Assembly (NCBI GenBank): GCA_036400075.1
Contig: DASWLV010000173.1
Span: forward strand, 5,585-69,584
Reading direction: 5' to 3'
DNA length: 64,000 nucleotides
Source of the DNA: JALZCH01 sp036400075
GTDB lineage: Bacteria > Acidobacteriota > Blastocatellia > Pyrinomonadales > Pyrinomonadaceae
This document shows, piece by piece, positions 42,363 through 51,679 of this stretch. The position numbers and the translations under genes were made by a program. Numbering within the stretch: position 1 is the first letter of the stretch; each line of letters starts with the position of its first letter. Below the pieces are notes generated by a model. It ran no database searches. It saw only the letters and a list, made by a program, of their open reading frames with translations, and was not told where the DNA came from.

Positions 42363-43295
42363 ATGCGCGCGAAAATTGTGTTACAAATCGTTTCCGTAGT
42401 TTTGTCGCTTTTTGTTTCAACAAATGTTTTTTCGCAAAAACGACCTGCGCCGGCTGCGGCATCCGCTCGCTCAATAGTTGTTGTGACCGAGCCGAAAGCC
42501 GTTGTTTGGATTGACGAAAATCGGCGCGGCGCGACCGATGAAAAAGGTCAGCTAAAAATTGATCGAATCGCAGCCGGGACTCGCAAAATTCGGGTTCGGG
42601 CGGTCGGATTTGCCGAAAAAACTCAAACGCTGCTTCCGGCGCAAAAAGGCGAGATTAAAATCGCGCTGGTCAAAACAAACGACGAAGCCGAGATTGCTTT
42701 TCAACAAGCCGAAGAATTGCGCGAATCGGGCAAAGAGGAAAATAAACAAAAGGCAATCGAGCTTTACAAAAAAGCTCTCCAATTGCGCCCGAAATTTGCC
42801 GAAGCGCGCATCGGCTGGGCGCGGGCGATTGAAAAAGCAGACCCGGACGCGGCTTTGGAGCAAATCGGCGAAGCCAGAAAAGCGCGTCCCGCTTTCGCCG
42901 AAGCCTCGACGGTCGAAGGCAGAATCTACCGCGAAAGCTCTGATTTGGAAAACGCCGTCAAATCTTTTAAACGTGCGCTGCGGGAAGCAAAAAATTTTCA
43001 GCCCGAAGCGCACACTGGTCTGGCTTTAACCTACAAAGATCAGGGAAATCACACCGCCGCGATTGCCGAATTCAAAATCGCCGTCGCGCAGCTTGCCGAT
43101 TCCGAACCGATTTTGTACCAGCTTTTGGGCGAAACTTACGAACAAGCCGGGCGCAAAAAGGAAGCTGTCGCCGCTTATGAAAAATATTTGCAGCTCGCGC
43201 CGACGAGCAATATGGCGGCTGCTATTCGCTCAATCATCGAACAGCTTAAAAATCAACAAAATCAAGGCGACACGCTTGAGTTAATGCCGCAGTAA
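42363..43295 (+). CDS. Exported PEGA-domain / TPR protein
   Basis: 310 aa. A signal peptide (IVLQIVSVVLSLFVSTNVFS) is followed by a PEGA domain (VVVTEPKAVVWIDE, then GTRKIRVRAVGFAEK), a small beta fold often found on surface proteins. From about 110 to the end there are TPR units (AEIAFQQAEELRESG, AIELYKKALQLRPKFAEA, and similar). Such proteins organise complexes in the periplasm or at the envelope. The specific partner is unknown. It lies downstream of hemB and convergent with the T6SS cluster. Confidence 0.85.
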   Translation: MRAKIVLQIVSVVLSLFVSTNVFSQKRPAPAAASARSIVVVTEPKAVVWIDENRRGATDEKGQLKIDRIAAGTRKIRVRAVGFAEKTQTLLPAQKGEIKIALVKTNDEAEIAFQQAEELRESGKEENKQKAIELYKKALQLRPKFAEARIGWARAIEKADPDAALEQIGEARKARPAFAEASTVEGRIYRESSDLENAVKSFKRALREAKNFQPEAHTGLALTYKDQGNHTAAIAEFKIAVAQLADSEPILYQLLGETYEQAGRKKEAVAAYEKYLQLAPTSNMAAAIRSIIEQLKNQQNQGDTLELMPQ

Positions 43296-43354
43296 CAATT
43301 ACGAATTTCAAATTACGAATTACGAATGTCGGAATTTATTTTTTAATTGCTGCA
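43296..43354. repeat. Short heptamer-type repeat between convergent genes
   Basis: Three near copies of AATTACGAAT occur in 43298-43326. It is the same style of junction repeat as at 58923 and 62637. Confidence 0.5.
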
Positions 43355-43855
43355 TCAGCCGCCGATAATAACAGTTGGGCAGCCCGTTGAAATTGTGTTC
43401 GGCGGTCCGATTGCTTCAAGAATTGTGTCGCCTTGGCGTGCAGCGGGCATATTAGCAATTATGACTGTTGCCGAAGGCGTAATAACGACGCCCGGTCCGT
43501 GTGGCGGGAGCGGCGAGGGAGTTGCGCAAACGTGAATGTCAGTGCCTGCTCCGGCGCTGGCAATTGCACTGCTCATCGAAGCCAAAGCCGCTGTTTTGGT
43601 CGCCTGCTCCGCAGCATATGCAGTCGCTTTGCTAATCGGATCGGGAGCCGCGAGCGTTGCTGCTTCCGCCGTTTTAATCGCGGTGTCGGCGGCTGTTTTC
43701 GCTGATTGCAGAGCGGCTACGGCGGCAAGCGGTATTCCGCGCCAAGCAGGTTTAAAACCGATAATTACGGTTACTGCCGTCGGTCCGCCCGTCAAGACGG
43801 GCGGTAATAGATGGGAAACAGGGTCTGCGATTCTGGCTGCTGGTCCTTGCGGCAT
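43355..43855 (-). CDS. PAAR-domain T6SS spike tip
   Basis: 166 aa. The ends carry PAAR-type motifs (AARIADPVSH at the start; GVVITPSATVIIANMPAARQGD and NTISTGCPTVIIGG at the end), split by an Ala-rich helical insertion of about 60 residues. PAAR proteins cap the VgrG spike and carry effectors. It is the last gene of the minus-strand T6SS cluster, downstream of vgrG. The helical insertion is longer than in minimal PAAR proteins. Confidence 0.85.
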   Translation of the reverse strand: MPQGPAARIADPVSHLLPPVLTGGPTAVTVIIGFKPAWRGIPLAAVAALQSAKTAADTAIKTAEAATLAAPDPISKATAYAAEQATKTAALASMSSAIASAGAGTDIHVCATPSPLPPHGPGVVITPSATVIIANMPAARQGDTILEAIGPPNTISTGCPTVIIGG

Positions 43856-43866
43856 AATTTTCTAAA

Positions 43867-44448
43867 TTATTCGACTGAAATTTTAATGGTCTGAGATTCC
43901 AACTCATCTTTTAGATGCATCGCGTTTTCCGGCGCGGGAGGAATTTCCTTGTTGCCGTCCTGATAGTGCGCCTTGATTTGATAAGTTCCTTTTTCCTGCA
44001 TATCAAAGCAGCCTGAAATTTTTATTTCGGCTTTGACGCTTCCGCCCGGCGGAAGCAGCGCGTAATGTTCCTCGCGCGCGTAGCCGGCTTTGATCCTGCA
44101 TCTAAACTCCAGCATTTTACCGTTTGGCGCTTTCACATCGAGCCAGATTTCTCGAAATGGTTTCGGAGAGTGAACAGTATTTAAGAGAAACCTTTTGTTG
44201 ACCCACAAAGGAGACGACCCGGTATTGCTCAAAACGGCGTTGACGCCTACTTCCTGAGCGTTGGGCGTTTTCCCGATGGTCGGCGAAATTTCTAACCTTG
44301 CACTGACTGTTGCCTGCGTCATAATTACCTCTCTCGATGTTCGATTTTCATATTGGGAAATTTCCGGGCTAAACGCACATCCGACGCCTTCGGAAAACAG
44401 AAGAAAGCAGGAAAATGCGTAAAAGAAAAATTTGCTATTTATTTTCAT
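43867..44448 (-). CDS. Exported protein coupled to vgrG (possible immunity protein)
   Basis: 193 aa starting at ATG 44448, overlapping the vgrG stop by 14 bases. The N-terminus (MKINSKFFFYAFSCFLLF) is a signal peptide; a Cys at position 24 has no good lipobox. The rest looks like a single beta-sandwich. An internal ATG (MTQATVSAR) could give a cytosolic form. The position directly behind a VgrG with an extra C-terminal domain is where immunity genes for T6SS toxins usually lie, and export would suit a periplasm-acting toxin. This is inference; I recognise no family. Confidence 0.5.
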   Translation of the reverse strand: MKINSKFFFYAFSCFLLFSEGVGCAFSPEISQYENRTSREVIMTQATVSARLEISPTIGKTPNAQEVGVNAVLSNTGSSPLWVNKRFLLNTVHSPKPFREIWLDVKAPNGKMLEFRCRIKAGYAREEHYALLPPGGSVKAEIKISGCFDMQEKGTYQIKAHYQDGNKEIPPAPENAMHLKDELESQTIKISVE

Positions 44449-47062
44449 CGCCCGGTTTCATATCGTAATTAGGCGGATTGCCGTCAACGCGCTGTTTGTA
44501 TTCATCGCTCAGCTTGTCGTGATGCTCCTGTCGTCGTTTTTTGAGTTCTTCAACGTCTTCAGGGCTGGTGCCGTATCTCTCGGCATTCGCAATTTCATAA
44601 TCATACGCCTCAACCTCTCCGATTGTGGTTCCTTCCGGTCCCGGATACTTCCAGTTGCCGTCTTTGGTTTGTTTATTAAGATGAGCCTCGCTTTCGTGAC
44701 CGATGGTCGAGCCAAGCCAAGCCGGATTGCGGAAGCCGTCGTCTCCAATAGTGACATCTCCGCCGGGTGACGTAGCGCCGTCGCCGGCACCGCCGTATTT
44801 GATGCTTTTAACGTTGCTGGTATCAATATTGTAAACCTTAATGGCTTCATCAATTGCTTCCTGCTTTTTCGCCGCTGATTCGGCATCCTTACCTTCGGCT
44901 TTTAATTGTTTCGCATCTTTAAGAAGCTTATCAAGCTTAGTAACATCCGGCGCGTGCTGCCCGTTTAAAGTGCGGCGTTTTCTGCCTTTTCCGCCGCCGG
45001 TTCGCGGTTTATCCAAATACCCCGGCTCGCCCGTATCCGCCGGTTCGGCATCAAGCGGTTCATCAATAACAGCCGGACCGGTCGGAACGGCTGCGCCGCC
45101 GGAGTTGATCTTGACCATCAAACCGACAATGGTCACGCCGGATTGGTCAACGGTGATAAAGTTTCCGCCCACTTTGAGCGTAATTTTCGTAAAAGCCTCA
45201 AGCGTTATTTCTCTGGCGTTAAGCTCGGCTTTAGCTTTAACGACGGTTTGCAGATTGCTTTGATAATCTTCGACGACATCGCCTTTGACGTATTCGTTTA
45301 ATTTGCCGTCAACGCCGATGTATTGACTGTCTTTGATATGAAAATCGTGGTTGCCGCCGACCGTAACGGTCAAATTTCCGCCCGGTTCGTTGTCGGCGCG
45401 AACGCCGATAATTTCGTGCCGATTTCCGCCGACGGTTTTGTAATATGAACCGCGCGCACGCACGTCCATTCGTTTTTGTGAACGAACGAAAACCTGCTCT
45501 TTGCCGGCTTTGTCTTCAAAACGCAGCTCGTTAAAACCTTTGCCGTCGTAGGGCGAAGTTTGCGTTTTGATATAGCTCAGAGTTTTGAATTTCGGCAGCT
45601 CGTAATGCGGCATCTGTTCGGCATTGTAAACCGAGCCGGTGACGATTGGCTGATCCGGGTCGCCTTCGATAAAATCAACGATAACTTCCTGACCGACGCG
45701 CGGAATATACATCGTTCCCCATTTTTTTCCGGCGATGTCGCGCCCGACGCGAACCCAGCAAGAGCTGTCGGGCGATGGAGTCGTCAATCTGTCCCAGTGG
45801 AAATGGACTTTGATGCGCCCGTATTTATCGGTAAAAATCTCTTCTCCCGGAGGTCCGACGACTGTTGCAGTTTGCGAGCCGCGGACAATCGGTTTTTCGG
45901 TGCGGCGCGGCGGGCGATAGGGCGTTTTGAACGGAATACAGATAAAACTGTTTGCGTAAGCGCGCGCCAAATCTCCGCCGGTGGCATAAGCCGGGCTTTG
46001 ATGACCTTCGTGCGTTACCGAGGTTAAAACGTATTGAGCGTTTTGATCTCCGTTCGGGTGATTAAAAAGCCGAAAACGATGTCCGGCAGTGATCGAACAG
46101 CAGTCGGAAACTCCTGTAATAGTTTGAACCTTGGCGTCCGATTCCTGTTGCCGCAAACCGACGGTTCGCTGATTGTCCTCAAAAACTTTCGGCACATCGT
46201 CCGGGCGTTCGCCGCCCATTTTGTCAACTCCGTCAAAACGCTTGGCATAACCGCCCGGAAAATCATAAAACTCCAGCTCTTGATTTCCGCCGATGTTAAA
46301 ACGCGATTTTTGCTTGGCTTCAAGATTGCGATGGGGAAGCTCAAAGTGATGATCCCAGAGCGTAAACTCGCCGCTCTGAAGCTGATGCTCGACGCGCCAC
46401 AATTCTATGCTGCTGACGAAATCGTCTTTCGGCTGCGTGACCAGAAAATACGGAATGTCGGCTTTAGACGGACAATCAACGTGCGATTGCGGCGTGTTGG
46501 CGATTATCATTTTATGCGAGCCGTCCTGATGCTCGAAATAATAATAAATGCCTTCTTCTTCCATCAAACGCGAAGCGAAAGCAAAATCCGACTCGCGGTA
46601 TTGGACAATATAATTTCGCGGATGAAAAGTGCCTTGGATTTCAAACGAAACGTTAATTTTCTCCAAAACCTTCTTGAGAAGATCGGGAACGGAAATATTT
46701 TGAAAAACGCGGCTTTGCGAAATCTGCGTCAGCAGCCAAACTTCCGGCACAACGAGCATTCGATAATGCGAAAAACGGTCGTCGCGCTTGCCTTGGGCAA
46801 ACCGAATGCAGACGCCGTTGAAAAAGCGCTCCGTATCTTCTCCGCGAGTGCGGACGGCGAGCGTGCAGTTTTTGCCCAAAATATTATTCGGGTCAATTGC
46901 CGTCAACTCGTCGCCCGATTCGGTTTCTTCATGGACGACATCCATTTCAAGCTGAAAAAGCTGCGAAAGACCTTCTTTAGCTCGAAAGCTTTGAATCAGC
47001 AAAAAATCTTCGCCGAGCGGTGTGCCTAATCGAAGTACTCTGTTTCCCTGCGTAATAGCCAT
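44435..47062 (-). CDS. tssI: VgrG (TssI) with C-terminal toxin-like extension
   Basis: 875 aa. Residues 1-600 are the standard spike: the gp27-like start (VLRLGTPLGEDFLLIQSF), the gp5 OB fold (DKYGRIKVHFHWD, WGTMYIPRVGQEVIVDF) and beta-helix repeats (TVGGNH). After about 650 there is a Gly/Arg-rich linker and a 170-residue domain containing STIGHESEAHLNKQ (about 785) and EVEAYDYEIANAERYG. This domain has a His-Glu-rich, zincin-like look but HExxxH spacing rather than HExxH. VgrG proteins with such extensions are evolved effectors. The downstream coupled gene may be its immunity protein. Confidence 0.92.
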   Translation of the reverse strand: MAITQGNRVLRLGTPLGEDFLLIQSFRAKEGLSQLFQLEMDVVHEETESGDELTAIDPNNILGKNCTLAVRTRGEDTERFFNGVCIRFAQGKRDDRFSHYRMLVVPEVWLLTQISQSRVFQNISVPDLLKKVLEKINVSFEIQGTFHPRNYIVQYRESDFAFASRLMEEEGIYYYFEHQDGSHKMIIANTPQSHVDCPSKADIPYFLVTQPKDDFVSSIELWRVEHQLQSGEFTLWDHHFELPHRNLEAKQKSRFNIGGNQELEFYDFPGGYAKRFDGVDKMGGERPDDVPKVFEDNQRTVGLRQQESDAKVQTITGVSDCCSITAGHRFRLFNHPNGDQNAQYVLTSVTHEGHQSPAYATGGDLARAYANSFICIPFKTPYRPPRRTEKPIVRGSQTATVVGPPGEEIFTDKYGRIKVHFHWDRLTTPSPDSSCWVRVGRDIAGKKWGTMYIPRVGQEVIVDFIEGDPDQPIVTGSVYNAEQMPHYELPKFKTLSYIKTQTSPYDGKGFNELRFEDKAGKEQVFVRSQKRMDVRARGSYYKTVGGNRHEIIGVRADNEPGGNLTVTVGGNHDFHIKDSQYIGVDGKLNEYVKGDVVEDYQSNLQTVVKAKAELNAREITLEAFTKITLKVGGNFITVDQSGVTIVGLMVKINSGGAAVPTGPAVIDEPLDAEPADTGEPGYLDKPRTGGGKGRKRRTLNGQHAPDVTKLDKLLKDAKQLKAEGKDAESAAKKQEAIDEAIKVYNIDTSNVKSIKYGGAGDGATSPGGDVTIGDDGFRNPAWLGSTIGHESEAHLNKQTKDGNWKYPGPEGTTIGEVEAYDYEIANAERYGTSPEDVEELKKRRQEHHDKLSDEYKQRVDGNPPNYDMKPGDENK

Positions 47063-47079
47063 AATTTCCCGACGCTTCG

Positions 47080-47667
47080 TTATTTAAAATTTTGCTGAGG
47101 AAGCACCAGCCAGGCGTTAATTTCTTCCAGCCACTTTTGCAGATAAAGCGGATTTGAAAAACCCAGCGGCGCGCCGTAATCGGAAGCCGTAAACGGATTA
47201 TATTCCGGCGCGTCCATTCGCTTAGGCGGCATCCCGCTTTGAATCGCATTTGCGACCGCGTTGGAGCTGTTAAAACCGCGATGATAATATTCGAGCGATT
47301 GATTAATCAACGAATTCCAGTATTCGTAAATAAGAGTTTCGTTTAAGCCTTCGGCGAGTGTAATCGTATTATGCGGATGATAACCGTATTCCGCAGCAAC
47401 ATCTTGTTCGAGCGCCATTGCTACTCTGCCGAGCGAATGCTGCGACCAATCCGAGTTGCTCGTCCAAAAGGAGCGATAACCGTTGTAAACGAATCTGCCG
47501 TTCTGCGACGGCACTTCAACAAACTCCATTCCGGCGTGACCCCAGCTAAATTGATGAATCGGAATCAGCGATTGAACGTCCTGAATTTCCTCAGCGCCGT
47601 CTGTCAGCCAATCCCACGTATCAAAACCGGGAACGTTATACGGATACCAGATATGAACTTTAATCAT
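47080..47667 (-). CDS. T6SS-locus protein of unknown function
   Basis: 195 aa from ATG 47667 (a GTG at 47712 would add 15 residues). It begins IKVHIWYPYNVPGFDTWD and contains FSWGHAGMEFVEV (about 45). The early hydrophobic strand with a Gly-His-Ala/Ser turn recalls permuted papain-like or NlpC-type toxin domains, but the matching Cys is not evident. It lies between clpV and vgrG, the usual place for an effector or adaptor. I do not recognise the family. Confidence 0.5.
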   Translation of the reverse strand: MIKVHIWYPYNVPGFDTWDWLTDGAEEIQDVQSLIPIHQFSWGHAGMEFVEVPSQNGRFVYNGYRSFWTSNSDWSQHSLGRVAMALEQDVAAEYGYHPHNTITLAEGLNETLIYEYWNSLINQSLEYYHRGFNSSNAVANAIQSGMPPKRMDAPEYNPFTASDYGAPLGFSNPLYLQKWLEEINAWLVLPQQNFK

Positions 47668-47750
47668 AACGCTTGTTAGAGACTGTTGCGGCGGGCTGCT
47701 TTTTAACTTCACCCGCCGTTTGTCTTTAATCCTTCAACCTCATAAACGCT

Positions 47751-50540
47751 TCATTCAATTTTGTAAGCGAAATTTCCGTCATCGCCGACAGCAACATAAA
47801 CGCTGCTGATTCCGTCGCCGCTCGCCATTCTTCCCAATACTTCGCCGCTCATTTCGGGCAGCAGGCTTCCGGTCAGAATGTTATAAACGTTGCGCGCGCC
47901 GGATTCGACTTCGGTGCAGCGCTTGGCGACCGCTTCAATGACGGAATCGTCGTAGGAAAATTGCGCACGATGATTTTCAAAGATACGATTTTTGATTTTG
48001 CCGAGCTGCAATCGAATAATTTGACGTAAAACATCGTCGGAAATCGGATAATACGGAACGACGACCATTCGCCCCAAAAGAGCTGGTTTGAAAACTTTTA
48101 TCAATTCCGGTCTGATCGCTTCAATCATACCTTCAGGTTCGGGCGTCGTATCGGGGTCGGCGCACAATTTCATAATCGTGTCGGTCGCCACGTTTGAAGT
48201 GAGCAAAATGACGCAGTTTTTAAAATCAATCTCGCGCCCTTCGCCGTCCTCCAAAACGCCTTTGTCAAAAACCTGATAAAACAACTCCATCACGTCCGGG
48301 TGCGCTTTTTCGACTTCATCGAGCAGCACGACCGAATACGGTTTTCTTCTCACGGCTTCGGTCAAAACGCCGCCTTCGCCGTAACCGACATAGCCCGGAG
48401 GCGAGCCTTTTAAACTGGAAACCGTGTGCGCTTCCTGATATTCGCTCATATTGATCGAAATCAAATTGCGCTCGCCGCCGTAAAGCGTGTCCGCCAGAGC
48501 CAGAGCTGTTTCGGTTTTTCCGACGCCCGAAGTTCCGACCAAAATGAACACGCCAATCGGGCGTTTCGGGTCGGTCAATCCGGCGCGCGCCGTGCGGATT
48601 CTTTGAGAAATGGCGTACAGCGCGTGGTTTTGCCCGATTACTCGTTCGGCTAATCTTTCCTGCAAATTCAAAATCGCGTTGATTTCATCCGAAACCATTT
48701 TGCCGACCGGAATTCCAGTCCAGCCGGAAATGACTTCGGCGACGGTTTGCCCGTTAACGACCGGCTGCATCAGCGGATTGTCGCCTTGAACTTCTTTTAA
48801 TTCGGCGTTAAGTCCGGCGAGTTCATTTTTTAATGCTTCAACGTCAATTGTCGCCGTTGGCGCTGAAGGCAAAGCATCAGTGCTGTCCGCTGCCGCAATT
48901 GCCGGACTTCCTTCAGCGGCAACCGCCGGAGAAACAGCACCATTTCCGTTTGCTGAAACCGTTTCGGCAATATTTCCAGCGCCATTTCCTGCCGCGTGCG
49001 ATTCGAGCTGCATACGGATTTCACGAATCCGAGCGATTAAATCTTTTTCTTTGTCGTATTGCTCATCAAAGGCGGCGAGCCTTTCTTCTTCTTGAGATTT
49101 GGAGGCGTTTAATTCGCTGATTCGTTCGTCGTGTTTCGCGCCCGTCGCCAGCTCGCGGTTTAACGATGCGATTTCCGCTTCAAGTCTGGAAATCTTTCGG
49201 CGTGAATCTTCAATCGGCGGCGGCGTAGCGCCCTGACCGATGGCGACTTTGGCGCAAGCCGTGTCGAGAACCGAAACCGATTTATCGGGAAGTTGGCGAC
49301 CGGAAATGTAACGATGAGAGAGTTTTACGGATTCGACAATTGCTTCGTCCAAAATGCGGACGTTGTGATGCGTCTCCATTTTTTCCAAAAGCCCGCGCAT
49401 CATTCCAATGGCTTTTTCTTCGTCCGGTTCTTCGACTTTGACGACTTGGAAACGGCGGGCAAGCGCGGCGTCTTTTTCAAAATATTTTTTATATTCCGCC
49501 CAAGTCGTCGCCGCAATCGTTCGCAGCTCGCCGCGCGCCAGAGCCGGTTTGAGCAGATTCGCGGCGTCGTTTTGCCCGGCTTGTCCGCCCGCGCCGATCA
49601 TCGTGTGCGCTTCATCAATAAATAAAATTATCGGCTGCGGCGACGATTTCACTTCGTCAATGACGGATTTCAGACGGTTTTCAAACTCGCCTTTAACACC
49701 CGCGCCTGCCTGCAAAAGCCCTAAATCCAAAGTTCGGACAGCCACATTTTTGAGCGGTTCGGGAACGTCGCCTTCGGCAATCCGCAAAGCAAAACCTTCG
49801 ACGACGGCGGTTTTTCCGACGCCCGCTTCGCCAGTCAAGATAGGATTGTTCTGGCGGCGGCGCGTCAAAATATCAATCACCTGCCGAATCTCAAAATCGC
49901 GTCCCAAAATCGGATCAATTTTTCCGGCGCGCGCCTTCGCCGTCAAATCTTCTGTGTACTGATCGAGAGATTTCGTTTTTCCGGGAACGCCCGAAGCGAC
50001 ATCCGGCGAGCCGTCGCTCGAAACGTTTGGAGATTCGTTTAAGCTCATCGCTTCACGATCTTCGCTCGAACCTGCAACAATATCGCCGAAATCTTTTTTG
50101 AAGGCGTCGAGGCGCGTCGTCAATTCGGTAAATTCACGCGAAATCTCTCTGGCAAGCCGCGCCAAATCGTCGTTGAGCATCATCGCCAAAACGATATGAC
50201 CTGAGCGCACGCGCGAAGCGCCGTGTTCGACCGAAGCGAGCAGCCAGGCGTCTTGAATGAGCTGCGGAATGCGCGGGCTGAGAGCCGGAGTGCGCGTGTT
50301 TCCTGTTTTCAGACGGTCGAGCGCCACAGTCAAATCGCGCGACAAGCGTTCCGGGTTCATCTCGAAATGACGCAAAATTTTTCGCAAATCAGAGTCGTCC
50401 GATTCGAGCAGTTTCACCAAAAGATGCTCGATCTCGACATCGTAATTCGTCCGCGACAAACACAATCCGGCTGCGCCTTCGAGCGCGCTGCGGCAAGTGT
50501 CGTTTAATCTGCCGATCAGAGATTTCAAATTGACGTTCAT
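47751..50540 (-). CDS. tssH: ClpV ATPase of type VI secretion
   Basis: 929 aa from ATG 50540 (GGAG seven bases upstream). The N-domain (LKSLIGRLNDTCRSALEG) is typical of ClpV. There are two AAA+ rings: Walker A LTGEAGVGKTAVVEGFA (about 236) and LVGTSGVGKTETALALA (about 668), each with Walker B and an arginine finger. It disassembles contracted TssB/TssC sheaths. The middle coiled region (about 510-567) carries an Ala/Gly/Ser-rich insertion not usual for ClpV. It is co-transcribed with tssG upstream. Confidence 0.95.
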   Translation of the reverse strand: MNVNLKSLIGRLNDTCRSALEGAAGLCLSRTNYDVEIEHLLVKLLESDDSDLRKILRHFEMNPERLSRDLTVALDRLKTGNTRTPALSPRIPQLIQDAWLLASVEHGASRVRSGHIVLAMMLNDDLARLAREISREFTELTTRLDAFKKDFGDIVAGSSEDREAMSLNESPNVSSDGSPDVASGVPGKTKSLDQYTEDLTAKARAGKIDPILGRDFEIRQVIDILTRRRQNNPILTGEAGVGKTAVVEGFALRIAEGDVPEPLKNVAVRTLDLGLLQAGAGVKGEFENRLKSVIDEVKSSPQPIILFIDEAHTMIGAGGQAGQNDAANLLKPALARGELRTIAATTWAEYKKYFEKDAALARRFQVVKVEEPDEEKAIGMMRGLLEKMETHHNVRILDEAIVESVKLSHRYISGRQLPDKSVSVLDTACAKVAIGQGATPPPIEDSRRKISRLEAEIASLNRELATGAKHDERISELNASKSQEEERLAAFDEQYDKEKDLIARIREIRMQLESHAAGNGAGNIAETVSANGNGAVSPAVAAEGSPAIAAADSTDALPSAPTATIDVEALKNELAGLNAELKEVQGDNPLMQPVVNGQTVAEVISGWTGIPVGKMVSDEINAILNLQERLAERVIGQNHALYAISQRIRTARAGLTDPKRPIGVFILVGTSGVGKTETALALADTLYGGERNLISINMSEYQEAHTVSSLKGSPPGYVGYGEGGVLTEAVRRKPYSVVLLDEVEKAHPDVMELFYQVFDKGVLEDGEGREIDFKNCVILLTSNVATDTIMKLCADPDTTPEPEGMIEAIRPELIKVFKPALLGRMVVVPYYPISDDVLRQIIRLQLGKIKNRIFENHRAQFSYDDSVIEAVAKRCTEVESGARNVYNILTGSLLPEMSGEVLGRMASGDGISSVYVAVGDDGNFAYKIE

Positions 50541-50557
50541 AAATTTCTCCAAGTTTT

Positions 50558-51616
50558 TTAGTGCGTTTGTAAAATCACCTGTTCATCATCACTCGTAAAT
50601 TTTTGTGTTTTTAAAAACGAAGACCAGCCAAGCATCGGACGACGTTTGGCGCGAGTTGTCAGAACGGTTCCGGGAACTTCTTTTGCCAGTAAAATGAGCT
50701 GTAAATCGAAATCGTATTCGTCGCCCGCCAGGAATTTAATCATTCCAGTCGCTGCTCTGTAAGCCGAACCGTTGGGCAAAAACGCTTTGAAACGTTCAAA
50801 CCCGACCGCGCCGACGCGGACGCGGAATTTCGATTGATTGTCGAAAACGCGCGAGCCGGCGACGGTTGAGACGCCTAAGCTGCTGTTTGCCGCGCCGAGC
50901 TTGGTGATGCTTTCGGCGTCAAGCGAGAGCCATTGCCCGGAAAATTGTTCGAGTTCGATTTTAACGCCGAAATAATCGGCGAGCGTTTGCTGAATCGCCG
51001 CAACCGAGCGCGGTTTGTTTGAAGCGAGTCCGGCATAAGGAATCAAAGACTCAGCCGGAAAATCCAGTTGCTCGCGCAAACCGCGCGTGCCGAGTCCCAG
51101 AAAATCCAACAAAAAGTTGGTAAAATCATCCTCTCCCCGCTCAAAAGAGACCGGAAAACGATATTTTTCCCAGGCTCGATAAAACAACGAAACCGAGCGA
51201 TGCGTAAAAAGGTCTAGGAAATTCCAGAGCGCCGTGTCGCGGTAACGCGCTCGTTCGATAATTAATTCGGTGTAGTGCGGCGGCAAAACGCCGTTTGCTC
51301 CGAGCATTCCGAAGAAATTGACGAACATTTCCATTTTGCGCTCATCGGAAAACTCTTCACTGACTTCCTGCAAATCGTAAATCTGGCTCGCCGGAAATTC
51401 GAGCGAAGGGCGTGTGCGAAACCGGACGACTTCTTTTGTCGGCAAATGATCGCGACCGACCGCAGCGCGTTCGGGGAAAATACGTTCGAGCAGCCGCACC
51501 GCCTGAAAAAATTCAAACCGTTGCGGCTCGTCGAAAAAATCCTGATGAAGCGGTTTCTGATTCAAAATTAATTTAAACCGTCCGCTCCGCGACACAGAGA
51601 CATATTGTAAAAACAA
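50558..51616 (-). CDS. tssG: TssG baseplate protein
   Basis: 352 aa if started at TTG 51616. The family core begins at DEPQRFEFFQAVRLLERIFP (about 29) and continues with FVNFFGMLGANGVLPPHYTE, as in VasB/ImpH. TssG joins TssE, TssF and TssK in the wedge of the T6SS baseplate. The start is uncertain: residues 7-14 (VSVSRSGR) are encoded by one arm of a 25-bp inverted repeat, so a later TTG near 51565 may be used. No good Shine-Dalgarno is seen at either. Confidence 0.9.
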   Translation of the reverse strand: MFLQYVSVSRSGRFKLILNQKPLHQDFFDEPQRFEFFQAVRLLERIFPERAAVGRDHLPTKEVVRFRTRPSLEFPASQIYDLQEVSEEFSDERKMEMFVNFFGMLGANGVLPPHYTELIIERARYRDTALWNFLDLFTHRSVSLFYRAWEKYRFPVSFERGEDDFTNFLLDFLGLGTRGLREQLDFPAESLIPYAGLASNKPRSVAAIQQTLADYFGVKIELEQFSGQWLSLDAESITKLGAANSSLGVSTVAGSRVFDNQSKFRVRVGAVGFERFKAFLPNGSAYRAATGMIKFLAGDEYDFDLQLILLAKEVPGTVLTTRAKRRPMLGWSSFLKTQKFTSDDEQVILQTH

Positions 51617-51675
51617 AGGTTTGAGAAATATTTTTGATTTATCTCTGTGCCTCTGTGTCGCGGAGCGGACGGTTT
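51575..51675. repeat. 25-bp perfect inverted repeat at the tssF/tssG junction
   Basis: Arms at 51575-51599 and 51651-51675 are perfectly complementary (arm includes CGTCCGCTCCGCGACACAG), with a 51-base loop. The loop holds the presumed tssG start; one arm is inside tssG and the other follows the tssF stop. The CTCTGTG-type text resembles dispersed repeats of this phylum. Confidence 0.85.
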
Positions 51676-51679
51676 GTTT

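Noticed and set aside
46034..47029. A 331-codon open frame on the plus strand opposite vgrG
   Set aside because: Antisense shadow of a certain gene; no domain and no ribosome site.
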